A DNA stretch of 13,342 nucleotides, taken from positions 1-13,342 of the forward strand of contig CALCEB010000110.1 in NCBI GenBank assembly GCA_937900045.1, written 5' to 3'. The notes under the pieces are model-generated. The model worked only from the letters and a program-made list of their open reading frames with translations, had not been told where the DNA came from and ran no database searches. A program made the translations under genes and the position numbers. This document shows positions 1 through 7,740 of this stretch, in pieces. Origin of the DNA: an uncultured Acidobacteriota bacterium. Its GTDB lineage: Bacteria; Acidobacteriota; Terriglobia; UBA7540. Numbering within the stretch: position 1 is the first letter of the stretch; each line of letters opens with the position of its first letter.

Positions 1-1313
1 GCGCCGGCAAAGGTCACGCGACGGGAACGCGTACGCCCTGAGATCGCGCCGATGACGCGGGCATTCGGCTTGGCACGCCGCAGCCGGACCGGCCGGGCCG
101 TAACCGCATCTCCCGAAGCGTTGGTTGCGAGCCTGGTGAAAACGAGTGAGGTTCCCTCGATCCGTTGCAGAACACCCAGGCGGGACTCGATGACTGACAA
201 TTCCCGAAGGCCGGTTGAAGTTGAATCTCCGGGTTTACCGGCGTTGCGCCAGACGATCAGTCCAGGGCCCTCACGCAGAAGCTGGAGCGCAAGGCGGGTA
301 TCGCTCAATACTTTGGCGCGCTCGCGGCCGGCGTCAATCAGCACGAAGTCAAACGTTTGCTGAAGCTGAGAAGCGTCAAATTTGCCAGGGTTCCCGGAGA
401 TCTCCACCACCCGGCTCTGAAAGCGTGTCTTGTGGTAGGGCTGTGCTGTTGGAGTTTCCCCTTTGCCGCTCGAAAAGGTGTAAACCTGAGCATCCGGAGA
501 AGCGTTGGCCGCCAGGTTCAGCGTTGAAGGCCCTCCCGCGTCACTCAGATCAAAGATGCGCTCTGCCTTGGCGGTCCTTAGTAAGGACGCAATCAGCCCC
601 AGCTCGGCCAGTCCGAAATTGGCATCTCCGGCGGCAAAAATGGTGAAGGAATTCGGAATCGCGAGCACGTCCGCCTGGCTTACAACGGGAAAGTCCGCCA
701 CGCTCACTTCCGGGGCCGGGGGCGTGACCGTCTGCTTGGCGGGTTGCCGGAGCAGATGGGTAAGAGCATCGCTGAGCGTCGCCACCTGAAGGGAGATGGA
801 ATTCAGCGCCGCCTGCTGTTGGCTTAAGGTATGGGCGATCTGCTTCAGCGCGCCGCTGGAAGCGCCTGCCGTGGGGGCGCCCGCCTGCTTGCAGAAAGAA
901 AGGAACTTTTCCAACGTCGCCTTCTGCGCCGGATCGATTCCTGCCAATGCTTTTTCAAGAAACGGAATCGCCTCCGCCTTACGTCCTTGTTGCGCGAGCA
1001 GGGCGCCAAGATTGGCGTGGGCTTGGCTATAGTTCGGATCTAATTCCACGGCCTTGCGGAATCCGCGCTCCGCCTCTGCTAAATTCTTAAGAGCCAGTTG
1101 AGCGGCGGCCCAGTCGTTCCATCGCTGGCTGCTTTCTTCTTTCCGCAACGCTTCGGCCAGGTAGCGGTAAGCATCCACGTAATGTCCTGACTCGTAGAGC
1201 CGGATTCCTTCTTTATAAGGATCGATGGTGTTCGAGCTGTTCGGGCTGCTTGTGCCGCTCGATCTTGCCGGTTGTCCGGCCTTGGGTTTCAGCTTTTTCC
1301 ACCAGCCACTCAT
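1..1313 (-). CDS. TPR protein with class I SAM methyltransferase-like domain, 3' end off the window
   Basis: Read on the minus strand from ATG at 1313 (MSGWWKKLKPK...) with no stop to the left edge, giving 437 codons. The start is supported by GAGGAG at 1319-1324, 5 nt upstream. Residues about 30-130 form TPR-like helices, for example FRKAVELDPNYSQAHANLGALL followed by EAIPFLEKAL in the next repeat. After a linker, residues about 225-400 look like a class I methyltransferase fold: IFDLSDAGGPSTLNLAA sits where the SAM-binding glycine loop should be, FDFVLIDAGRE where motif IV should be, then LLREGPGLIVWRNA and GTSLVFTRL. The motif I glycines and the usual IDG(D/A)H motif are altered, so activity is uncertain. 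The gene is divergent from flbD-motAB and has its own candidate sigma-54 promoter, so a role in motility or surface modification is possible. Confidence is high for the gene and moderate for the methyltransferase call. Confidence 0.8.
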   Translation of the reverse strand, partial: MSGWWKKLKPKAGQPARSSGTSSPNSSNTIDPYKEGIRLYESGHYVDAYRYLAEALRKEESSQRWNDWAAAQLALKNLAEAERGFRKAVELDPNYSQAHANLGALLAQQGRKAEAIPFLEKALAGIDPAQKATLEKFLSFCKQAGAPTAGASSGALKQIAHTLSQQQAALNSISLQVATLSDALTHLLRQPAKQTVTPPAPEVSVADFPVVSQADVLAIPNSFTIFAAGDANFGLAELGLIASLLRTAKAERIFDLSDAGGPSTLNLAANASPDAQVYTFSSGKGETPTAQPYHKTRFQSRVVEISGNPGKFDASQLQQTFDFVLIDAGRERAKVLSDTRLALQLLREGPGLIVWRNAGKPGDSTSTGLRELSVIESRLGVLQRIEGTSLVFTRLATNASGDAVTARPVRLRRAKPNARVIGAISGRTRSRRVTFAG

Positions 1314-1444
1314 ATGCTCTCCTCTGGAATTGAAGTATTCTTCGTCCGGCTTGTCCGCTAACTTTTGCCGGGTCTTCCGGCAACTCCTGCCGCGCTGCGG
1401 GGCCTTGCCATCCCAAAATGCTTCAGCCCGCACCCATTCCCTAA

Positions 1445-1460
1445 AGCACTTTGGATGCCA
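1445..1460 (-). promoter_or_regulatory. Candidate sigma-54 promoter for the TPR-methyltransferase gene
   Basis: On the minus strand the sequence reads TGGCATCCAAAGTGCT. GG and GC are exactly 10 bp apart, as in the -24/-12 consensus TGGCAC-N5-TTGC. Transcription would start near 1434, leaving a leader of about 120 nt before the ATG at 1313. The -12 box (GTGC) is one base off the consensus TTGC. Confidence 0.5.
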
Positions 1461-1465
1461 CCCCC

Positions 1466-1481
1466 TGGCCATTGAATTGCT
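1466..1481 (+). promoter_or_regulatory. Candidate sigma-54 promoter for flbD-motA-motB
   Basis: TGGCCATTGAATTGCT has TGGC at -24 and TTGCT at -12, with the required 10 bp between GG and GC. The start point would be near 1492, about 100 nt before flbD. It is separated by only 5 C residues from the oppositely oriented candidate promoter. A sigma-54 activator encoded at 11662-12921 makes sigma-54 use plausible in this genome. Confidence 0.6.
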
Positions 1482-1594
1482 AAGTTAAACGGCAGAATCC
1501 GTTTCAAACTATTTTGGTTTTTTGCCGATATAGACATTGTGAAGAGGACGCTCAGAACATAGGCACTTACGGGCGGAGTGATGACAACTGAACT

Positions 1595-1852
1595 ATGATT
1601 CAACTGACGCGGCTGAATAAGAAACCTCTAATCGTCAATTCCGATCTGATCGAGTTCATCGAGAACGCTCCCGACACGACGATCACATTGGTGACAGGCG
1701 AAAAAGTTCTGGTGCTCGAGAGCGCCGATCAAATCCTGGGACTTATTGCGGAGTTCCGGCGGCGTCTTCTCCCCACATCATTCGCCAACCTTCCTCCGCT
1801 CCTTGCCATTCCCCGAAGGGGTGACGGGCAAGACAGCGAGGATACTGAATGA
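1595..1852 (+). CDS. flbD: Flagellar protein FlbD
   Basis: An 85-aa protein opening MIQLTRLNKKPLIVNSDL, with IEFIENAPDTTITLVTGEKVLV following, which is the typical FlbD pattern. FlbD is a small protein of unclear biochemical role found in flagellar operons of several non-enteric phyla, usually next to motA/motB or fliL. The C-terminal third, after EFRRR, is proline- and acid-rich and looks lineage-specific. The ATG is fixed by the conserved N-terminus, although no strong ribosome binding site is visible (GGAG lies too far upstream). It is first in the flbD-motA-motB unit, with 12 nt to motA. The final TGA overlaps the GAGGT sequence that serves motA, suggesting translational coupling. Confidence 0.92.
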   Translation: MIQLTRLNKKPLIVNSDLIEFIENAPDTTITLVTGEKVLVLESADQILGLIAEFRRRLLPTSFANLPPLLAIPRRGDGQDSEDTE

Positions 1853-1864
1853 GGTACCAGTAGA

Positions 1865-2683
1865 GTGGATAAGGCGACTTTTGGCGGAATTGTCCTGGCA
1901 GTGGTGGGAATCCTGGGTGGGATGACGATCGAAGGGGGAAAAATAGTCCAGATCCTTCAGCCCACCGCGGCGATGATTGTGATTTGCGGCACCATTGGCG
2001 CCGTCATGATCAATTTCCCTCTTTCCGTCGTCATGGAAAGCTTTGCGCGCCTCACCGGGGTCTTTTTCGAAAAGGCAAACAACCTCGAAGCTCTCGTCAC
2101 TGAGCTGGTGGGCTATGCCCAATTGGCCCGGAAGGATGGAATTGTTTCTCTCGACAAGGAGCTGGAAAAAGTCCGGGACGCTTTTCTTAAGAAATCCCTC
2201 ATGCTGGCCGTCGACGGAACCGAGCCGGAAGAACTCCGCCGCATGATGGAATTAGAAATGGATAATCAAGCGGAGCGGGAGGAAAAGATTCCGGCGGTGT
2301 TTGAGGCTGCGGGCGGCTTCTCACCCACCATCGGCATCATCGGCGCGGTGCTGGGCCTGATCCGGGTGATGCAACACCTGGACAATATCACCGAAGTCGG
2401 ACGCGGCATCGCCGTGGCCTTCGTAGCCACCATCTACGGTGTGGCGCTGGCCAACATCTTCTTTCTTCCTTCGGCGGGCAAGTTGAAAATCCGGTTACGG
2501 GAGGAACAGGTGGGGAGAGAAATGATCCTGGCCGGTGTTATTGCCATTCTCGAAGGCATGAATCCCCGCATGGTGGAAACCAAGCTTCGCGGCTACATGC
2601 CGGGCGGCGGGAAGGAAGCCGGAGGTAAGAAGTCAGCCGTCGCCGGAAACATGGGGCCCATGCCAATCACGAGCGCTGGCTAG
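1865..2683 (+). CDS. motA: Flagellar motor stator protein MotA
   Basis: A 272-aa protein of the MotA/PomA family, the ion-channel stator subunit that works in the inner membrane with MotB. The start is GTG at 1865, preceded by GAGGT (1851-1855) with 9 nt spacing. Four membrane segments can be seen: residues about 5-22, 31-53, 150-170 and 180-202. Between segments 2 and 3 lies the cytoplasmic loop with LARKDGIVSLDKEL, which carries the charged residues that contact the rotor in this family. Family prolines are present at P154 (FSPTIGIIG, segment 3) and P202 (end of segment 4). The C-terminus is extended by a glycine/lysine-rich tail. The last 52 nt overlap motB in another frame. Ion choice (H+ or Na+) cannot be decided from this sequence. 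Confidence 0.95.
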   Translation: MDKATFGGIVLAVVGILGGMTIEGGKIVQILQPTAAMIVICGTIGAVMINFPLSVVMESFARLTGVFFEKANNLEALVTELVGYAQLARKDGIVSLDKELEKVRDAFLKKSLMLAVDGTEPEELRRMMELEMDNQAEREEKIPAVFEAAGGFSPTIGIIGAVLGLIRVMQHLDNITEVGRGIAVAFVATIYGVALANIFFLPSAGKLKIRLREEQVGREMILAGVIAILEGMNPRMVETKLRGYMPGGGKEAGGKKSAVAGNMGPMPITSAG

Positions 2684-3588
2684 TCTCGTACGCGGACTTC
2701 ATCACTCTTTTGTTCGCCTTCTTTGTAGTCATGTTTTCCTCATCGCAGGTGGACAAGCGCAAAGTGGGTCAGATTGCTCTGGCCGTTCAAGTGGCTTTCC
2801 AGCATCTTGGCGTCTTTCCCACCACGAGCACCCACGTTGACTTATCCCATGCGGAGCCTTTGCCCTTTTCCCAGGCTCAGCTCGTTGAGAATACTTTCCG
2901 GTCGACAGCCTTGGGAAAACTGGTCGATGGGCCGCACGGTGAAACCCAGCCCTTCGGCGGTGGCGGCATGACCGGGGCGCTGAGCGAAGCCGTTCAACAG
3001 GCACTGGCCGCTGAAATTCGCGCCCAGAAAATCAAAGTGTTTCAGACCCGCGAGGGGTTGGTCATCAGCCTGCAAGAAATTGGCTTCTTTGATAGCGGCG
3101 AAGCTAGTTTGAAACCCGGCTCGCTCGCTTCTTTGGACAAGATCGCCCAGATTCTCCTTCAGCTCCCCAACGATGTGCGTATTGAGGGCAACACCGATAA
3201 CGTTCCCATTCACACCGCCCAGTTCGCTTCCAACTGGGAACTTTCCACGGCCAGGGCCACCAAGCTGGTGGCCCTATTCATCGATCAATACCATTTTCCG
3301 CCCTTCCGGCTGTCCGCTGCCGGCTACGCCGAATATCATCCCGTGGCCTCCAACGCCACACCCGCAGGCCGCGCCCTCAACCGCCGCGTCGATATCATTG
3401 TCCTGAATGCTCCGCCCCCCGCTCCCAAGACCGGGCCGGCAACTCCCTCCGTCAAACCGGCAACGGCCACGGCGTCGAAACATGGAACTGGACTTGACAT
3501 GACCTCCTCCAAGAACGGCCGCGTCTTCGAACAGATTTTCACCATGCCATTTATCGATCCCGTTGTCATGGCTCCGCCCAAACCTTAA
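2632..3588 (+). CDS. motB: Flagellar motor stator protein MotB, apparent GTC start
   Basis: A 318-aa MotB counted from codon 2632. It begins with a basic stretch (SRRRKHGAHANHERW), then LVSYADFITLLFAFFVVMFSSSQ, the single membrane segment. D22 of this numbering (codon 2695-2697) is the ion-binding Asp essential in MotB. Residues about 130-265 form the OmpA/MotB peptidoglycan-binding domain, with NTDNVPI (D189), SNWELSTARA and GRALNRRVDI visible. A proline-rich tail follows. No ATG, GTG or TTG exists between the in-frame stop at 2626 and the membrane segment. GGAGGT at 2621-2626 sits 5 nt before GTC at 2632, exactly where the start should be. The first ordinary start codon, TTG 2710, would remove the essential Asp. 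A sequencing or assembly error, a point mutation, or a real GTC start are all possible. The reading frame overlaps motA by 52 nt. Confidence 0.88.
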   Translation, partial: VSRRRKHGAHANHERWLVSYADFITLLFAFFVVMFSSSQVDKRKVGQIALAVQVAFQHLGVFPTTSTHVDLSHAEPLPFSQAQLVENTFRSTALGKLVDGPHGETQPFGGGGMTGALSEAVQQALAAEIRAQKIKVFQTREGLVISLQEIGFFDSGEASLKPGSLASLDKIAQILLQLPNDVRIEGNTDNVPIHTAQFASNWELSTARATKLVALFIDQYHFPPFRLSAAGYAEYHPVASNATPAGRALNRRVDIIVLNAPPPAPKTGPATPSVKPATATASKHGTGLDMTSSKNGRVFEQIFTMPFIDPVVMAPPKP

Positions 3589-3660
3589 GCGGTTCCACCA
3601 TTCAAGAGATCCGGGCTTGCGGGTCAGGTTGCTCTATCGGCGGTCTACTCTCCGCGCCCT

Positions 3661-5100
<1,440 letters not shown>

Positions 5101-5154
5101 TCGCTGCTCTCCGTCGCGTCGATCTGTGACAACTCTCAAGCCTTCAAGCTTGAA

Positions 5155-5224
5155 CTATACACGATGCAATAAGTCGGCGACGGCCATTTGCTGTAGCGCC
5201 GCCGACTTACTCCGTTGTGTATAG
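5155..5224. repeat. 70-bp symmetric interrupted palindrome upstream of the protease gene
   Basis: Outer arms CTATACAC (5155-5162) and GTGTATAG (5217-5224), and inner arms AAGTCGGCG (5171-5179) and CGCCGACTT (5200-5208), share the same centre. The gaps on the two sides are equal (8 nt) and the loop is 20 nt. It lies 55 bp upstream of the protease start and just before the mod remnant. It could be a small mobile or REP-like palindrome, or an operator. The loop and inner arm carry CTGTAGCGCCG, also found in the palindrome near 10706. Confidence 0.7.
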
Positions 5225-5327
5225 CATTGTAAGCTTTCACAAGGGCCTATTCCCAGTCATGCGCTTGGAGTTAGGATGCGTCAAAGCACCCTCCAGTTGC
5301 AACTTCTGTATTACAATCTATACCTTC

Positions 5328-5689
5328 ATGACGGAACTCATTTGGGACGGGAAATATAAGGACGGCAAAAAGCAGGGGCCGGTGCGAATTGCCCTGCCGT
5401 TTCAAACCATCGAGACGGTGAACGAGAGCGCCCAGGATCGCCAGCGCGCGCTAGAACTCTTCTCCTCGGGCCGGGGAATAAGGCCTGGAACAAGGCTACG
5501 TGAAATTTTTCGAATAAGGACGACACATTCCACAACCAGTGGCAAAGCTACCGCACGCGTAAAGACCCCAGGATCGAACTTGAGGCGAAATACACTTACC
5601 CCCAGCCCGGAAAATACACGGTGGTGGTGAAGGTGATCGACATTTTGGGGAATGATACAACGAAGACTCTTGAAGTCACTGTGAAATAG
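5328..5689 (+). pseudogene. Type III-like DNA adenine methyltransferase (Mod), only the two ends remain
   Basis: ATG 5328 opens MTELIWDGKYKDGKKQGPVR, continuing through ALPFQTIETVNESAQDRQRA to ELFSSGR (about 5474). I recognise this as the N-terminus of Mod-type site-specific DNA methyltransferases paired with Res helicases. Right after it the frame becomes meaningless. From about 5504 a different frame reads NKDDTFHNQWQSYRTRKDPR, then YTYPQPGKYTVVVKVIDILG and NDTTKTLEVTVK, stopping at TAG 5687-5689. That piece has a PKD-like beta-strand pattern that I believe, with moderate certainty, is the normal C-terminus of the same methyltransferase family. No SAM-binding or DPPY-type catalytic motif survives. 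The simplest reading is one large internal deletion, joined out of frame. Confidence 0.72.
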
Positions 5690-5700
5690 CGCGGCAGCAA

Positions 5701-6186
5701 ATGACCACAGTAAGGCTCTACGCAACCTGGGCCGCTATCGGGCCGTTGGTGGGCGTTGTCATCGGCGCATGGTTGGCGAGGCGGAGCCAGCACCGGCAGT
5801 GGGTACGGGACTCGAAGAAAGCAGAGTACCGGGAAGTGCTCGATGCGCTGAGCGCATACAGATGGAAGCTCCTCGACTACCACGCGCGTGTTGCTGGCAC
5901 CGTAACTCGCGACCCAAAAGAAGTATACGCACAGGAAAAGGATCTCGGCGAGGCGCACGTCCGCCTAAACAACGCGCTAAGGGATCGCATCTTCGCCCGT
6001 CGTGCGTTGGCCCGCCGCCACGTTTGGGAAGAGTTCCAAAACTTCGTGCGCGAACTGAACGACGCAAAAGCGCCTGAGATATCCCGACTCAGCCAGGCTC
6101 TTGGTGATGTGCGCTCCAAGGTCGTCGAGGCCGCTGAGCACGACCTGGGACTGGCCCAGCCATCTCACTCGAAGGACGAGCCGTGA
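5701..6186 (+). CDS. Hypothetical small membrane-anchored helical protein
   Basis: A 161-aa protein from ATG 5701, 11 nt after the end of the mod remnant. Residues about 5-24 (VRLYATWAAIGPLVGVVIGAWLA) form one membrane segment followed by RRSQHRQW, so the rest probably lies in the cytoplasm. The remainder is charged and helical (KKAEYREVLDALSAYRWKLL ... VRELNDAKAPEISRLSQALG), which may form a coiled coil. I do not recognise the family. Its stop overlaps the next start in GTGA (6183-6186), so the two genes are probably translated together. No good ribosome binding site is visible before the ATG. The frame is intact while flanking mod and res are broken. Confidence 0.7.
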   Translation: MTTVRLYATWAAIGPLVGVVIGAWLARRSQHRQWVRDSKKAEYREVLDALSAYRWKLLDYHARVAGTVTRDPKEVYAQEKDLGEAHVRLNNALRDRIFARRALARRHVWEEFQNFVRELNDAKAPEISRLSQALGDVRSKVVEAAEHDLGLAQPSHSKDEP

Positions 6187-6758
6187 GCGACTTGAAGTCA
6201 CAAATTGGCGCTTCAAGTTTGGCGATTCCGCCGGAGCGGATTGAGACGCGAATCCTGCTGATTCGCGGCGAAAAGGTGTTGCTGGACGCGGACCTGGCCG
6301 AGCTCTATGGGGTCAGCACCAAACGCCTCAATGAGCAAGTCAGGCGAAACATCGACCGGTTCCCGCCGGACTTCATGTTCCAGCTTACCCGAGAAGAGTC
6401 CGAAAACTTGAGGCTCCATTTTGGCACCTCAAGTTTGAGGTCGCAAATTGCGACCTCAAACGCGGGGCGCGGCGGTCGGCGCTATAATCCCCTGGCTTTC
6501 ACCGAGCAGGGCGTGGCGATGCTTTCGAGCGTGCTCCGCAGCGAGCGCGCCGTCCAAGTCAACATCGCCATCATGCGGGCCTTCGTCAAGCTGAGGGAAA
6601 TGTTGGCTTCGCACCGGGACTTGACCCGGCGCTTGGATGAGATGGAAAAGAAGTACGATGCGCAATTTAAGGGGGTATTCGACGCGATTCGTGAATTAAT
6701 GAGGCCGCCCGAAAGGCCCCGTCGCAGAATCGGTTTTCGCTCGCCGGACGCACCATGA
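6183..6758 (+). CDS. ORF6N domain-containing protein
   Basis: A 191-aa protein from GTG 6183, with GAAGGA at 6171-6176 and a 6-nt spacer. Residues about 16-110 match the ORF6N domain known from phage antirepressor-like and KilA-N-related proteins: RILLIRGEKVLLDADLAELY, GVSTKRLNEQVRRNIDRFPP, DFMFQLT and GGRRYNPLAFTEQGVAMLSS are visible. Residues about 125-170 are a helical tail (LREMLASHRDLTRRLDEMEK). The family is thought to bind DNA; the target here is unknown. Such genes often sit beside mobile elements and restriction systems, as here. A short peptide unit, (D/N)L(K/R)xQIG(A/T)SS-like, occurs near the N-terminus and twice more at residues about 75-92, encoded by hairpin-forming DNA. Confidence 0.88.
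   Translation: MSDLKSQIGASSLAIPPERIETRILLIRGEKVLLDADLAELYGVSTKRLNEQVRRNIDRFPPDFMFQLTREESENLRLHFGTSSLRSQIATSNAGRGGRRYNPLAFTEQGVAMLSSVLRSERAVQVNIAIMRAFVKLREMLASHRDLTRRLDEMEKKYDAQFKGVFDAIRELMRPPERPRRRIGFRSPDAP
6190..6218. repeat. Hairpin repeat, first copy, inside the ORF6N gene
   Basis: ACTTGAAG (6190-6197) and CTTCAAGT (6211-6218) are perfect inverted arms with a 13-nt spacer. The second copy at 6406-6434 has the same arm length, spacer length and reading frame. Confidence 0.6.
6406..6461. repeat. Double hairpin repeat inside the ORF6N gene
   Basis: ACTTGAGG (6406-6413) and CCTCAAGT (6427-6434) pair with a 13-nt spacer. This is followed directly by a near-contiguous palindrome: GTTTGAGGTCGCAA (6433-6446), one A, then TTGCGACCTCAAAC (6448-6461). 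The stretch 6406-6440 matches 6190-6224 at about 25 of 35 positions in the same frame. Confidence 0.65.
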
Positions 6759-6825
6759 AGCGCACGGCTCCGCCTGTATATTGAAAGCCAATGGCACGCC
6801 GGAAATCAAAACTCGTGGACCCAAG

Positions 6826-6931
6826 CTAGGAGTGTGTCCGGGAATTGTCAAAACAGACTTTTCGGAGACGAAGAATCAATAAGTTACAGGCCCAAAATGC
6901 CTCAAAACTGAATTCTCGGACACGCTCCTAG
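6826..6931. mobile_element. MITE-like element inserted at the 5' end of res
   Basis: Terminal inverted repeats GGAGTGTGTCCGGGAATT (6829-6846) and AATTCTCGGACACGCTCC (6911-6928) differ at 2 of 18 positions. Both ends are bordered by CTAG (6826-6829 and 6928-6931, partly shared with the repeats), consistent with insertion at a CTAG site with TA or CTAG duplication, as known for some IS630- and IS5-type elements. No coding capacity. The net insertion is 102 bp if CTAG was duplicated. Confidence 0.72.
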
Positions 6932-7719
6932 GCGGAATTGCTGGATGTGACAGCCCGCCTCCGCACGGGGCCCTGCGTTCCCACCCTTCGCGAGGCAGTG
7001 AAAGCCTGGCGTGCGGGCAAGTATAAGGGAATTACGGACACCACCCGCATCCTCCTGAATCACTGGTTTTACACTGACCACAAAGCCCGCACCGGACGCC
7101 CATTCAAGTACCACCCTTCGCAGCAGGAGGCCATCGAAACACTCATTTTTGTGTGGGAGTTTGAGAAAGTCCGCACCAGGAAGACCTTATTGGAACGCTA
7201 TGCGATGGATCTTCGGAACTTGCGTCTACCGCCCTACGATGACTTCGCCCGCTACTCGATCAAGATGGCGACGGGCAGCGGCAAAACCAAAGTGATATCA
7301 CTGGCGGTAGCGTGGCAATTCTTTAACGCGGTGCGCGAGCCGGACGAGATCGCCAAAGAATATGCGAGAACTTTTTTGGTTCTTGCGCCGAACGTGATCG
7401 TGTTTGAGCGGCTCAAGATGGACTTTGCGGGCGGCGCCATTTTCCGCGCCGACCCGGTGATCCCCAAAGAGCTCGAAATCTTCTGGGACTTTGACTGCGT
7501 GATCCGGGGCGAGGGCGAAAAGGCCCACTCGGAAGGCGCACTTTTCCTCACCAACATTCAGCAATTTTACGAGAGGCCTGATCGCGGGAACGGTGAAGAG
7601 CCGAACCAGATGACAGACATACTCGGCCCCAAGCCTCCGGCCAAAAAGCTGGAGCTGACGGACTTTGGTGACCGGATCGCGCTCCGGGCTGGCCGTCCGC
7701 CGCTCAAACTTTGTGGCGC

Positions 7720-7725
7720 TATAAT
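7720..7725 (+). promoter_or_regulatory. Possible -10 box before the TPR gene
   Basis: A perfect TATAAT lies 15 nt before the ATG at 7741, right after the point where res homology ends. No convincing -35 box is seen at the proper distance, so this may be chance. Confidence 0.25.
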
Positions 7726-7740
7726 TGCGATGAGGCAACC

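Noticed and set aside
2584..2710. Programmed frameshift from motA into motB as an explanation for the missing motB start
   Set aside because: No slippery sequence is evident, and GGAGGT with ideal spacing points to separate initiation at 2632 instead.
5101..5139. Upstream TTG start (5139) for the protease
   Set aside because: The extra residues are polar and would bury the signal sequence; ATG 5100 has GGAGAG at good spacing and gives a normal N-terminus.
5217..5327. GTG-started extension upstream of the mod remnant
   Set aside because: The conserved Mod-type start MTELIWDGKY begins at 5328; the upstream part overlaps the palindrome and is not protein-like.
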